Positions 21,285 through 31,734 of a stretch of DNA of 64,000 nt are shown in pieces (within the stretch, counting starts at the first letter, position 1; the number at the start of each line of letters is the position of its first letter). The stretch comes from Anniella stebbinsi. Its lineage: Eukaryota > Chordata > Lepidosauria > Squamata > Anniellidae. The position numbers and the translations under genes are program-made. The stretch lies in contig JARDYH010000002.1 of assembly GCA_029215795.1 (NCBI GenBank), positions 8,859,001-8,923,000 on the forward strand, given 5' to 3'. The notes under the pieces were generated by a model. It was not told where the DNA came from and ran no database searches. It was given only the letters and a program-made list of their open reading frames with translations.

Positions 21285-21998
21285 ATCTGCAGTTATCCAC
21301 GCACTAGTCAAGTCCAGGCTGGACTACTGTAATTCACTGTACATGGGGCTGCCTTTGAAGATAGTTCCGAAACTTTAGCTAGTGCAGAATGTGTCCACCC
21401 GAGTATTGGTGGGGTGAGGTGATTTGACCACATAACACCTATACTGCACCAGCTGCACTGGATACCTGTGTGTTTCCGAACCCAATTGAAAGTGCTGGTT
21501 TTGATCTTTAAAGCCCTAAACAGTTTGGGACCAAGTTACTTGAAGGACAGCCTTTCCCCATATAAGCCTGCCCATACTTTAAAATCAGAAATAGAGGCCC
21601 TTCTCACCTGCCCACCAGCGAGAGATATTAGGTGGGTCTCTACATGGGAGAGGACCTTCTCTGCGGTGGCCCCACAGCTGTGGAACAAACTCCAACCAAC
21701 GATCCACCATGCACCATCCTTACAGGCTTTTAAGAAGGCCTTAAAAACATTTATTTTACTATGGCCTTCTCTTAAATACTGTTTTGCTGCTGTTACCCTT
21801 GCTGTTTTATTACTAGTTTTTAATGTTAGCTTTTATTGTTTTAATTTAAATTTTCCTTTTATGTTTTTTATTTCTTTTAATGTGTATACTGTTTTTATAT
21901 ATGGTTGTTTTTATATATGGTTGTAAGCTGTCTTGGAAGAGCTTCTGCCCAGAAAGGAGGCTAAGAAATGTTTAAATAAATAAATAAATAAATAAAGT
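21285..21998 (+). mobile_element. L2-like LINE, 3' third
   Basis: It encodes HALVKSRLDYCNSLYMGLP, then with frameshifts LVLIFKALNSLGPSYLKDSL, YKPAHTLKS, ERTFSAVAPQLWNKL and FKKALKTFI. The 3' untranslated region is T-rich and ends TTGTAAGCTGTCTTGGAAGAGC...AAGAAATGTTTAAATAAATAAA. This is a third 3'-tail type, different from LINE-A and LINE-B. It is 5'-truncated. Confidence 0.82.
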
Positions 21999-22796
21999 TA
22001 CTCGGAGAAAGTTGTTCCACTGTGGAATCTGCAGTTCAGACAGAAATCTGAACTCATTTAAATCCATTGAGGATTTATGTGACAGTCCCTACTTCTCACC
22101 TACCTTGCTGGTAGATGGAAAATTCAAGTCACACAACTTGATGCAAGAAGAAATGGGATCCATGAATAAGGGCTGAAGGCCCTGTTGAAGAAGCTAACAG
22201 CTGTGAGCAATGCTGCATATTGAACTTCTTCCTGCTCACATTCAAATCAGGTGTTGTTCACTCCTTCAGAGAGGCCCTGATATAAGAGGGGCCACCACGA
22301 TCCTCCAGAGCTAAACCGTTTCTTCACTTTGCCCATCCATCTGTTATCTTTTGTTCTCCCTCAGTTTGTCAAATTCTGAGCTTTACAACCCAAAGTACCC
22401 ATTAAAATGTTGCCCATAATTTCTCCTGCCGACTGGAGTGTTTCTATTAAACACAATAGGGAGAAAATTATTTAGATTTCTCCTTAACGTTCAATTGTCG
22501 TAATACAAAAGGAAATAAAAGTAATTCAATGAATATCTATTTGTTCAGGTTATAAACAAGTAGGCAAGTTATTTGCATGGAGCTATGAAGTGAAAGGATG
22601 AAAAGATTTGTTAATGAGCTTATTATGTTTTATGGCTATACATTTATTTTGCACAATTCAAATAGTTTCACCCCCATTGAATCTAAGAGAATAATATATT
22701 AACTTTGATGTAATGTTAAGGTACAGGCAGGTATATATTAAGTGGCAAACCACCAGACAAAAAAATGCCATCTGGCCTTGATTTAAAATATACAGA
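21999..22796. other. Unique DNA, AT-rich at 22480-22740
   Basis: No gene is seen. The interval 22480-22720 is non-repetitive, contains an octamer ATTTGCAT (22571-22578) and several TAAT words, and is a candidate conserved non-coding element. Conservation was not testable here. Confidence 0.4.
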
Positions 22797-22937
22797 GGAC
22801 TTGTCTATACTAAGGAGGATACAACACTTTGAAAACATTTTGAAAACTGTATATGGAGTGTATCCTGGGCCCCAATAGTTGTTACTACTGTTATAAACCG
22901 TTTTAAACCATTTTAAAGCAGTAGTGTAGATAGGCTC
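22797..22937. mobile_element. Short foldback MITE
   Basis: The ends are GGACTTGTCTATACTA and the complement of TAGTGTAGATAGGCTC. Inside are CACTTTGAAAACATTTTGAAAACTG and AAACCATTTTAAAGCAG. It is the same family as 20649-20852 in the opposite orientation. Confidence 0.6.
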
Positions 22938-23144
22938 AGAGTTAAAGTGGATAAATGATTGTTTCCTATGTATATCTTTCTATGGGCAGAATCCAGCTGG
23001 GTCAGTGCCACTTCTAGTGATTGTGTTGTACCAGTGGGACTGACTGCTTGCACAACAGGGAGGAAGGGGTTCTGAAATTAAGCCCAGAAACTAGACGAAA
23101 CGTTCATTTCCAGACTATGCAGCAGTCTGGAAATGAGCATTTCC
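22938..23144. other. Unassigned, with small palindrome
   Basis: CATTTCCAGACT and AGTCTGGAAATG (about 23105-23137) face each other. Nothing else is recognised. Confidence 0.4.
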
Positions 23145-23580
23145 ACTCAGTGTTGGTTATTACCTTCAAAGCCCTACATGGTTTGGGTCCAAGTTACCTG
23201 TGGGAACGCCTTCTCCCATAAATCCACCATGCACACTCAGATCCTCTGGGAAGAATTTACTACAGTCAGCCAAAACTAGGCTGACAACCATTACCCAGAG
23301 GACCTTTTCTCCTGCCCCTCCCAGACTGTGGAATGGCCTGCTGGAAGAGATTCGCCAACTTAACAGTCTCTCTGACTTTAAGAAAGTCACAAAGAGTGCT
23401 CTCTTCTGGCAGGCCTACCCAGTCGAATTTTGAGAGTTTTATTGGCATTTTAATAATGTATTCGTTCTATATGTTTTAATCAGTTTTATGTATTTTATAT
23501 TATTTGTATTTAATGTTGTTCCCCGCCTCACTCCAGAGGGAGAGGCAGGTAAGAAATGAATAAATATATTATTATTATTA
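23145..23580 (+). mobile_element. L2-like LINE 3' part (LINE-A)
   Basis: It encodes VITFKALHGLGPSYLWERLLP, then in shifted frame CTLRSSGKNLLQSAKTRLTT, TQRTFSPAPPRLWNGLLEEI and FKKVTKSALF. The LINE-A 3' tail follows, with a TTGTTCCCCGCC...GGCAGGTAAGAAATGAATAAA end and an ATT run. It is 5'-truncated. Confidence 0.82.
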
Positions 23581-23602
23581 TTGTTGTTGTTGTTGTTGTT
23601 GT
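23566..23602. repeat. Compound (ATT)n(GTT)n microsatellite
   Basis: An ATT run changes to GTT repeats. It joins the plus-strand LINE-A tail to the minus-strand R4-type LINE tail, so each element may have contributed one half. Confidence 0.9.
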
Positions 23603-23605
23603 TAT

Positions 23606-25130
23606 CCCTTTCTCACTCATGGCAGTTTTTCTAGACGGACATGACGGGCTTTGCCAAATCATACTGTCTTTATTGATTCAGGAATTTCCTCATGATGGAG
23701 CATGTTTTCAGTATGACCTCTTTCTGGATGTTGGTATGAATGTATTTTGGTAGGACCAGTTTCTGGAGGTTTTCTGTATATTTTTTTTGATCTGATGCCA
23801 GTGACTGATGTGACTAATGGAACCTGTTGCTATAGTTCTTTGACTTCCATGGCCAGTGGTGTATAATTGTCTCTCTTTTTTTTTCTTCCTTTTCAACAAC
23901 ATTTTTGTCATTCAGTATTGCTATGTCGATTAGGTATGTGTGTTTTTCTTTTTTGTCTATGAACGTTGTGTCTTGTCAGTTGCAAGGTATTGTCTTGTCC
24001 GTATGAATTGTTCTGTCCCAGTATATTTTATGATCTGCATTTTCCAGGATTGTTCCAGGAAAATATGTATATTATGGTGTATGTTGTTTGATGAGGTTGA
24101 ATTTGATGGACAGTTGTTGGTGAATTAGTTTTGCAGCTGTATTGTGTCTGTCCGTATAATCCATTCCTGCCAGAATTTTACATCCTTCTGTTATATGGTC
24201 TATTGTTTCTTGGAACGGATGGCATTTCCTGCATAGGTCTGTTGTTACACTGTTACCTTTTATGACGTATTTTGGTGGTTCTTGGTTGCTATAACTTGAA
24301 CCTATACAGCTATTAGGAATCCTTCGGTTTCTGGAAATAGCTCACCCTTCCTGAGCCATTCGTTCGATTGTTCTTTGTTTATTTCTGGGTTCTGGATTAT
24401 GTTGTAGTGCTTCCCATGGAGAGCGTTTTCTGCCCATTTTTCTTTTTTTTCTCTGTGAGTGTGAGTGGTTGTGTTTGATCTTTGTTTTGTAGTGCTAGGT
24501 TGAGCAGGGTGTAGTTTTTTAATCTGCTTTAACTTTGGCTTAATGAATGGGGGTGTTTTTGGTATGGAAGAATTCTCTGAGTGATTTTTTTCTGTTTAGC
24601 ATGAATTCTGTTAATGTCCAGCAGACCTCTTCCTTCTTCTTTCCTGCTGATTGTTATTCTTGAGTCTGTTTATTTCTTCAAGTTCAGTGTATGACCAGTG
24701 TATGCTTCCAAATGAGTATGAGAGGATGGGTGGGTATTGCGTAGGTGTTGATAGCTTTGAAAATGTTTTTCAAGTTGAGTTTTGATTTTAGGATTTGTGA
24801 TAGGTGAGTTTTATATTGCATTCTTAGTTGAGTTTTTACTGTGAAGTGATTGATTTTTTTTATTAATTTGTTGGAATCCTAAGTATTTGTATGTTTCATT
24901 TTCTTCCATATTATCTAATGTTTTGTTATTTAGTGTTACTGATGTTGCTTCTTCTTACCATTTTCCTCTTTCTATGTGTAGCATCTTGCATTTTCCTATC
25001 CCAAATTCCGTTTTCATGTCTGTTGTCAGTTCTTCAGTGATTCGCAGGAGGCCTTTTAGCTGTGTTGAAGTTGAAGCATAGAGTTTGATGTCATCCATGT
25101 ACAGGAGGTGATTGATTCTGTGCTTTGCTC
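23606..25130 (-). mobile_element. R4-clade (R2-superfamily) LINE, decayed
   Basis: On the minus strand the RT motif HLLYMDDIKLYAS (YMDD at 25090-25101) is followed by MKTEFGIGKCKMLH. Further on come EWLRKGELFPETEGFLIA, a zinc knuckle DLCRKCHPFQETIDHITEGC (24178-24237) and DRHNTAAKLIHQQL. After the knuckle, KEKHTYLIDIAILNDKN and TIIHHWPWKS occupy the place of the restriction-enzyme-like endonuclease of R2/R4 elements. Many stops and frameshifts are present. The 3' tail reaches the compound microsatellite at 23566-23602. The YMDD(I/L)KLY plus CxxC...HxxxxC order is typical of R4/Dong/Rex6-type elements. Confidence 0.75.
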
Positions 25131-25155
25131 ATTATTATTATTATTATTATTATAT
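25131..25155. repeat. (ATT)n microsatellite
   Basis: Trinucleotide run at the 5' break of the R4-type LINE. Confidence 0.95.
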
Positions 25156-25262
25156 TATTTCAAGTTGCTTTTTGAACCACTAATTCCCATTTGGACAAGG
25201 GGCAAGTCCTGCTGGCATGTCAATACAACAGGATACTACCCTGTGTGAGAAAACAGTTGCAA

Positions 25263-25338
25263 GGTTCTGCGTGATTAGGGTGACCCTAATCACCCTAATC
25301 ACGTGATTTTGAAGTTCTGCGTGATTAGGGTGACCCTA
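25263..25338. repeat. 24-bp direct duplication at the foldback element border
   Basis: TTCTGCGTGATTAGGGTGAC plus CCTA occurs at 25265-25288 and 25315-25338. The first copy is followed by ATCACCCTAATCACGTGAT, making a small inverted structure with GTGATTAGGGTGA. It looks like a rearranged extra copy of the element end. Confidence 0.6.
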
Positions 25339-25637
25339 TGGAAAGGAGGATGGGGTTCCTGTATCTTTATCAGTTGTATTGAAAAGGGAATTTCGGCAGG
25401 TGTTATTTGTGCAGCAACTGGTGAAATTCCCGCTTCATCGCAACAGTTAAAGCTGCAGGAGCCCTGCCCTCTTGACCAGATACAAAAGAGGGCAAGGCTC
25501 CTGCAGCTTGAACTGTTGTGATGAAGAGCGACTTTCACAAGGTGCTGCATGCATTCAAATGACACCTGCTGAAATACCCTTTCCTCTACAACTGTTAAAG
25601 ATACAGGAGCCCTGTCCTCCTTTCCATAGGGTCACCC
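25328..25637. mobile_element. Double-foldback element (310 bp)
   Basis: The ends GGGTGACCCTATGGAAAGGAGG and CCTCCTTTCCATAGGGTCACCC are perfect inverted repeats, flanked by TA on both sides (25326-25327, 25638-25639). Two imperfect palindromic units meet near 25480 (CTGCCCTCTTGACCAGATACAAAAGAGGGC). It differs from the 316-bp copies in having CCCTATGG next to the terminus and in a shorter inner spacer. Confidence 0.8.
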
Positions 25638-25639
25638 TA

Positions 25640-26010
25640 GCTTAGTCTGGAGCCATAGTTTTACAATTAGTTGTCCTTTCCATTCCTTCTTTGTGTGCAT
25701 GTTTTACTGATAAGTCACATCGCCTCATGGGATTTGTAGTGTTAAAGCTGCATAAACGGATGCTCTTGCATGTGCATATGTTATCCTTGCCAACACATTA
25801 CATGATGTGCTTATTGTCTTTAAAGCCTCATAAACTGTTATGTCCAAATCTGTGTATGCAGACGTAGCCTTCTGCATGTGTATCCATACATGTACAACTG
25901 GGTTCTGCTTGTATGGTTCTCCTCTTCCACCAAGAAGCTAGAGCTGTGTGTGTGGAGGCTTCTTGAAAGACTATAATACCATTGAACTGCTGTTCAAGAG
26001 GGGAGTGAAG
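25640..26010. other. Unassigned non-coding DNA
   Basis: No gene, RNA or repeat match is visible. Confidence 0.4.
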
Positions 26011-26215
26011 GGAATCATAGAATCATAGACTAGTTGATCTGGAAGGCGCTTAAAAGGCCATCAAGTCCAACCTCCTGCTCAATGCAGGACTCCATATTAA
26101 AGCACACCTGACAGGTAGCTGTCCAGCTGCATCTTGAATGCCTCTAGTATGGGAGAGCCCACAACCTCCTTAGGTCATTGGTTCCACTTAAGGAAGATTT
26201 ACTTCTCTCTCAAAC
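26011..26215 (-). mobile_element. CR1 LINE 3' end
   Basis: It starts GAATCATAGAATCATAGA (complement of the CR1 tail ATTCTATGATTC) and continues CTGGAAGGCGCTTAAAAGGCCATCAAGTCCAACC, GCAGGACTCC, TGTCCAGCTGCATCTTGAATGCC. The order is the same as at 32747 and 61098. Only the 3' end remains. Confidence 0.8.
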
Positions 26216-27059
26216 AGATGGCATTTTACCTCTTCATTAATCCTCGCTGCCATTTGGTGCTTGATGCAAACAAGACCTATGGCTTTTTGTGTTTCCCTTT
26301 CAGATGTTCACCCCTCTTTCAGATGTCTTTGCTGTTGTACCAGCAGAAAGGACAGCTGCAGTGGAATATAATTATTTTTAATTGTTTGCATGCCATAAAG
26401 CTGATAAAAGCAATTTTAATTTTGACCGTAAATAGGTTTTATTGCGAAGTTATAGCATTCCTTATAGCTCTAAGATAGTAACGGGTGCTTAAAATTGCCA
26501 TTCGATTCTTGGCTGATGTTTCTCCTTCATCCACTATATAATCAGTGAAGTGGTTCTATTTTGCCCACAAGACAGAAAGAAGAAAGGGAAAGGGGGGGGG
26601 GAGAGAGAGAGAAGATATGCTAATAAAAGCAATTAAAAGTTATGAATAATATTGACATCTCTTTATTACTTTCCAGGTGCCTTCTACACAGCTGAGCACT
26701 TTACAGGGTAATTGTGCAACAACCATTTTGATTTCTTCCAATTGGCATGAATTAAGTAGCAGTTAGTTATTCTGAGCTTTTGAAGTCCATCAGACTGTGT
26801 TATTGGATATTTGGGGGAGGGGAACCCTCCCCCAAATAATTTTATATGTAGAATAAATATCTTGTCTTCCATTTAAAGCATCAGTGATTCAAAGTTCCTT
26901 GATACTAATAAAAATATCCTTTGGATTTCTTTCATTCTTTTTTTTTAATAAAGAGTTTAAGCAGATTTTGAAATGGGAAAGAAACTTGCAGAAAAAAGAA
27001 AGTGGAATCTGGTTTCCTTTATCCAAATAGCCTTGAAAAAAAATCTGTACACATAGTTA
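26216..27059. other. Mostly unique AT-rich DNA
   Basis: No gene is seen. The interval 26330-26660 is non-repetitive with TTTTTAATTGTTTGCATG and AATTTTAATTTTGACCG words, a conserved-element candidate only by composition. A GA-rich run lies at 26590-26612. Confidence 0.4.
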
Positions 27060-27245
27060 GGATAGGGAGCAGCCTTATATTGAGTCAGACCATTGGTCTA
27101 TCTATCCCAGTATTGTTGAGATAGTGACTGGCCCCCTTTAGAAAGCTCATCTGGCTATGAACTCCATACACTGGCAGCGGAGGATTTACAATGAAAAATA
27201 TTGAAAAGAAAGTTAGAACTGTGTGAACTCCTGGTATTGCAAAAC
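27060..27245 (-). mobile_element. tRNA-related SINE fragment
   Basis: GGGAGCAGCCTTATATTGAGTCAGACCATTGGTCTATCTATCCCAGTATTG is the distal part of the family seen at 4570 and 7145. The tRNA-like head is not preserved. Confidence 0.5.
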
Positions 27246-27630
27246 CTGAGAACTTCAGCTGCTTTTTTTTCTAGATTATGTAGCCATTGGTCTGCAATTC
27301 CGTTTGTTCATGTGACTATTTAATTTATGACACCTGTATAAAAGGTTCGTTTATTGCATCCAAATATTTATCTAGCTCTGACGGTTGGCTCATGGTCTTT
27401 GGATATTTGTTCTCTGATCAAGTTGGAACACTGACCCTTCTGTTATGCCTCGCATATAAACCATTAGGCAATCAATACGAGCCACTTAATCATCATTATT
27501 ATTGGGTTGTTGTTGTTTTTGCAAAAGTTTGCCTACAATGTCCCTTTGCGTAGCAACACTTTTGAACAAATGGCAATAGCAAATCAAAGAGCCAATTCTA
27601 ACGAAGTAACAGAAAGAAAGGTAGAAAGTA
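27246..27630. other. Unassigned non-coding DNA
   Basis: No gene or repeat match is recognised. Confidence 0.4.
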
Positions 27631-27946
27631 GGCTGACCATATGAAAAGGAGGACAGGGCTCATGTAACTTTAACAGTTGTAGAGAAAAGGGAATTTCAGC
27701 CAGTGTCATTTGCATGCAATTAGTTCCTGGTGATATTCCTTCTTCATCACAACAGTTAAAGTTGCAGGGGCCCTGCCTTCTTCTGTATCTGGTCACTCTA
27801 GTATAGTGCCTGCACCTTTAACAGTTGTGATGAAGAGGGAATTTCACCAGGAACTAATTGCATACAAATGACACCTGCTGAAATTCCCTTTTCTCTACAA
27901 CTGTTAAAGTTATATGAGCCCTGTCCTCCTTTTCAGATGGTCAGCC
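27631..27946 (+). mobile_element. Double-foldback element (316 bp)
   Basis: The ends GGCTGACCAT and ATGGTCAGCC are flanked by TA (27629-27630, 27947-27948). Arm variant ATGAAAAGGAGGACAGGGCTC is on the left and its complement CCTGTCCTCCTTTTCAG is on the right. The inner junction GTATCTGGTCACTCTAGTATAGTGCC keeps an internal copy of a terminus (GGTCACTCTA). It has no coding capacity. The TA duplication fits Tc1/mariner- or pogo-type mobilisation (inference). Confidence 0.85.
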
Positions 27947-27948
27947 TA

Positions 27949-28530
27949 GGTAACAACAATGAGGTAAAATTATAAACCAAAATAAAGAGCGCAACCCTAT
28001 GGTTCACAGACAGGTCATAGGGTTGGTGAGGGGAAAAGCAAAATACCCTTCAAAGTCTTAGTCATAAATCCTACTCAGAGGGGAGTTGATGTCACAGTTC
28101 CACCCAGGTACTTCTGAGATTTTCACAATGGCTTCCATTTTGAGGTTGGAACTTTGACCACATAGAAAGGGAATAGCTTTCCCAGTCCTTAACATGCCCC
28201 CAACTTGGAGGGGAACTGGTCTAAATTAATTCATTCCCATTCCTTTTATTCTTATGTTGAAGTTCAAATAGAGGCAAGGAAGGGGAGCAAAAACGACAGC
28301 CGCAGCAGCAGCAGCCGCAACAAATGGATCAGATGCTACTTTCAGGCAGGGCTTTCGAAAGGTTGGAAGCTATGAACTTGGGCTTCTTACCCGTAAGTGT
28401 GCAATGTGAAAATGATGAAGCTACTTTACTCTCACTGCATCCGAATATTTCCTATGAGTCATTTCCAGATGAGTCCAAGGCAGGGTTTGATAAGAAATGG
28501 GTTCAGGTTTAAGCAAACATACCCAATTCA
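27949..28530. other. Unassigned DNA with a short Q-rich open frame
   Basis: The frame 28261-28512 (84 codons) has a Gln/Arg-rich start (KRQPQQQQPQQ) and then no recognisable domain. There is no start context, homology or splice evidence that would make it a gene. Confidence 0.3.
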
Positions 28531-28534
28531 CACC

Positions 28535-28935
28535 ACCTGAAACTCTATGTGAACCAGGGTGCACTTGTACCCCAAAATAAATAAATTTTCAATTTTTTCC
28601 CAGTTCACAACTCAGAACGAATCACAAAAAAATGACAAAAAATATGTATATTTTTTGACATGTGCACACATAAATGTATGTTTTAGGGGAAAGTATGCAC
28701 AGAACACATTATATTTGGGGAAATCATTTGTGCTTAACTGCATACTGGGAAATGTGCATACAAAAATGCTGATATTTAGAGAAATGTGCATGCAAATAGA
28801 TGTCCCTGCCGACTTTTGTGGGGAGGATGACTTTGCAAACCAATGCAGAATTGGACCGAAAATCCATTAAGAAAATGAGAAACTGATCAAAATTGAAATT
28901 GATGGATTTGTCCTTCCTGAATCAAAATCAACCTT
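28535..28935. mobile_element. TGCATTT-family hAT-like element
   Basis: Repeats such as GTGCACACATAAATGTATGTTTT, GTGCATACAAAAATGCTGATATTT and AGAAATGTGCATGCAAATAG parallel 5479-5917. The right end (GATGGATTTGTCCTTCCTGA) resembles the family's terminal ..TCCATCCCTA in degenerate form. Target duplications were not identified. Confidence 0.55.
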
Positions 28936-28977
28936 TAAAATGAAGGCATTGAAGATTCACTGAAAGGACTGAGTAGT

Positions 28978-29060
28978 GGAGGAGAGGTGCAACTCCACTG
29001 GGAAGGTCTTCCAAAGCTGAGGAGCCACCATAGAGAAGACTTGCTTTGGTGTGTTTAATT
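28978..29060 (-). mobile_element. L2-like LINE fragment
   Basis: GGGAAGGTCTTCCAAAGCTGAGGAGCCACCATAGAGAAG is the complement of the LFSVVAPQLWN-type C-terminal coding block found in all L2 copies here. It is very short. Confidence 0.5.
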
Positions 29061-29099
29061 TGCAGGTGGGTACACACGGAGATCCTGCAAAGCAAAGCT

Positions 29100-29720
29100 C
29101 AGCATGTGAGTCATTTATATAACATGGTTACAAACCGCTAAGTGCCCAATGAGCAGTGCATGGATGCTGAGCCGCTATTTTGTGAAAAATGGGGGCTCCT
29201 TGTCAGTAAATCCCCAATTTGTGGAAATGGAGGCCCTAAATAGGGCCAGTTACACAAAATGTTGCATAAATGGCCCTAATTACAGCTACTGTTTGTGCAA
29301 AATGGGGATTTGCTGGCGAGGAGCCCCCATTGTGCACAAAATGGTGGCCACTGGAGTCCCCGTTTTAGGGCACCCATCCCTCACGTTCTCTTGCTGCCAC
29401 CACCTTTCCATTGTGTTCTCTTTCCTTGCAAGGAAGGTGAGCATGAAGGCTTGGCAGGGGAGGAGGCAGGACTCCCCATCGCCGTTGGCCAGCCTCTCAT
29501 TCTTTCCTTGCAAAGGGAACATGAGGTGTTGGCATCCAGCACAGGACTCGTGCCCCAGCTGCCTGTCAACCCCTGACACTCTCCTTGCAAGGAAGGACAG
29601 TGTGAAGGGATGCCAGGCAGCATAAAACTGCATGCTGGCATGACTTGCCATACGATGAGTCGGGCAAGACTGGGTATCCACAGACTGGCACCCGGGAGGC
29701 CAAGCCAGCCCCAAACAAAT
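29100..29720. repeat. Degenerate tandem repeats
   Basis: Three units begin at TTCCTTGCAAGG-type words near 29421, 29502 and 29582 (period about 81 bp) and share CAGGACTC and GGC(C)AGC blocks. Upstream (29170-29350), blocks reading AAAATGGGG...CCCCCAT repeat on both strands. The long open frames here (to 158 codons) arise from this GC-rich repetition and show no protein domain. Confidence 0.45.
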
Positions 29721-29977
29721 GTCCGACCCATCCCTGGAGAACTTCTAATGCTACCTCATGCATGATGTAGCATCAAAGCACTGGAATCATCCCTAGCTCT
29801 AGAGTGGTAGAGAAGAGAGTCAAGTGGCATGCATGCTGTGGAAGGGGCCAAGCTTCCACTCTAGCATATGTGTTTTGAATATGGAAGGTCTTATGCTCGA
29901 TCCCTGAAAGTTTGGGTCCTATTTTAACATATGAGACTCTGGAGAATCTCCAGAGTGAGAACAAGCAACGGTCTTGT

Positions 29978-30163
29978 TCTCTGTTCAGACGGCACATGAA
30001 GCCATGTTTAGGCTGCTAACCCTTTTGCAGCAAATGGTTAGTGAATATGTTTAAATTGTGATTACGTAGCCACCATGGTTGGAATGGTTCACATGACACG
30101 CTAAACCATCATGTTTAGCTCAGAATGCTTAACCACTGTGGCTTAGCATGTTGTCTTAACAGG
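29978..30163. mobile_element. MITE-like element related to the GAATTC family
   Basis: GTTCAGACGGCACATGAAGCC on the left faces GGCTTAGCATGTTGTCTTAAC on the right. CTAAACCAT and ATGTTTAG blocks are internal. It resembles the GAATTC family in the TTCAGAC(A/G)(A/G)CA word only. Confidence 0.45.
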
Positions 30164-30834
30164 GTGAAAACCAGGCTGGGCAATGGACCAACGGTCTGAC
30201 TCTGATTTTATATAATACAGGTGCACCTTAGTGAAACATAAGAGGATCATGCTCTCTATGCATTTTGTAATGTCAGCATCAAGTACTACCAGGGAAGGAG
30301 GCGACAAGGAGTCATGGGGCTGCAGGAGGAACCTTGATGGACGGAATGGAATAGATTTGTGGATGCACATATGCAAAATTATCACAGCCTAGAAATGGGT
30401 TGATTTGTTCATTGCTATTTGTAAGAGCATACATCCCTCCTTTAAAGTATGGCCTCAACTGATATAATATTGAATGCATTTTCACACAGAGTCCTACACC
30501 TGGGAATTATCCAGATCAAGCTCCTAATGCCTCACAAATCAGCAATATATTTGTGTACTCTGTAGGTCTTTTACTCTTTCTGATTCAGTCTCAGGGCAAA
30601 TAAGATCTGTGCCATGTGGGTGAAGGAGTGTTATGCGAAGAGATAAGCCAAACCGTCGGAGCACTCTGCCAAAATACACAGGCGGAAGTCTATTGTTCGA
30701 GCCTGTAGATTTTGGCACAGGGGATTTTAAGAGGTTTTTTTCCCCCTCCCAATATTAAGTTCAGTTCACTGTGGGAAAGAAAAAGTCTTGTGAACATTTG
30801 TATGATTTTTTTTAGGGATATTTATCCCAATACA
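30164..30834. other. Unassigned non-coding DNA
   Basis: No gene or repeat match is seen. Confidence 0.4.
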
Positions 30835-31405
30835 TTATTTGTTTATTTATTTATTTATTTATTTTTATTTATTTATTTATTTAATTACATTTGTATGCCA
30901 CCCCATAGCCGAAGCTCTCTGGGTAGTTTACATAAGATTAAAACAATTAAAAACAATTTACAAAAATTAAAACTGCAAAAACATACAATATACACATAAT
31001 ATACACATACATTTAAAACCACTGTAATAACTTTAAAAAGCTATAAACCTAAAAACAAAACAAACCCAGGATCATCAGATATTGCCAAATGCCTGAGAGA
31101 AGAGGAAAGTCTTGACCTGGCGCCAAAAAGATAACAATGCTGGTGCCAGGCGGGCCTCATCAGGGAGCTCGTTCCACAATTGGGGGTCCACCACAGAGAA
31201 GGCCCTCTCCCTTGTTGCCGACATCTGAGCTTTCCTTGGAGGAGGCACTCAGAGGAGGGCCTTAGATGTTGAACATAGTGTTTGGGTAGGTTCATGTCAG
31301 GAAAGGCGTTCCGTCAGGTATTGTGGTCCCAAGCCATGTAAGGCTTTATAGGTTAAAACCAGCACCTTGAATCGGGCTTGGAAACATACAGTCAGCGAAT
31401 GCAGT
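30835..31405 (-). mobile_element. L2-like LINE 3' part (LINE-B)
   Basis: A TTTA-repeat tail (30838-30880) precedes CACCCCATAGCCGAAGCTCTCTGG, the LINE-B 3' end complement. The C-terminal coding part follows, with the complements of KTFLFSQAF and of ERAFSVV..LWNELPDE, then LKALHGLGPQYLTERL. It is truncated at 31405, where the foldback element begins within 6 bp. Confidence 0.82.
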
Positions 31406-31410
31406 ACATA

Positions 31411-31726
31411 GGCTGACCATCTGAAAAGGAGGACAGGGCTCCTGTAACTTTAACAGTTGTAGAGAAAAGGGAATTTCAGCCAGTGTCATTTGTATGCAAT
31501 TAGTTCCTGGTGAAATTCCCTCTTCATCACAACAGTTAAAGTTGCAGGCACTATACTAGAGTGACCATATACAAAAGAAGGCAGGGCCCCTGCAACTTTA
31601 ACAGTTGTGATGAGGAGGGAATTGCACCAGGAACTAATTGCATACAAATGACACTGGCTGAAATTCCCTTTGCTCTACAACTGTTAAAGTTACAGGAGCC
31701 CTGTCCTCCTTTTCAGATGGTCAGCC
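31411..31726 (-). mobile_element. Double-foldback element (316 bp)
   Basis: The ends GGCTGACCATC and GATGGTCAGCC are flanked by TA (31409-31410, 31727-31728). The inner junction reads GCAGGCACTATACTAGAGTGACC, the reverse of the 27631 copy, so orientation is opposite. Length is identical to the copies at 27631 and 47356. Confidence 0.85.
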
Positions 31727-31734
31727 TACAATAC

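Noticed and set aside
29149..29763. Frames up to 158 codons on both strands
   Set aside because: Open because of GC-rich tandem repetition; no recognisable protein and equally open antisense.
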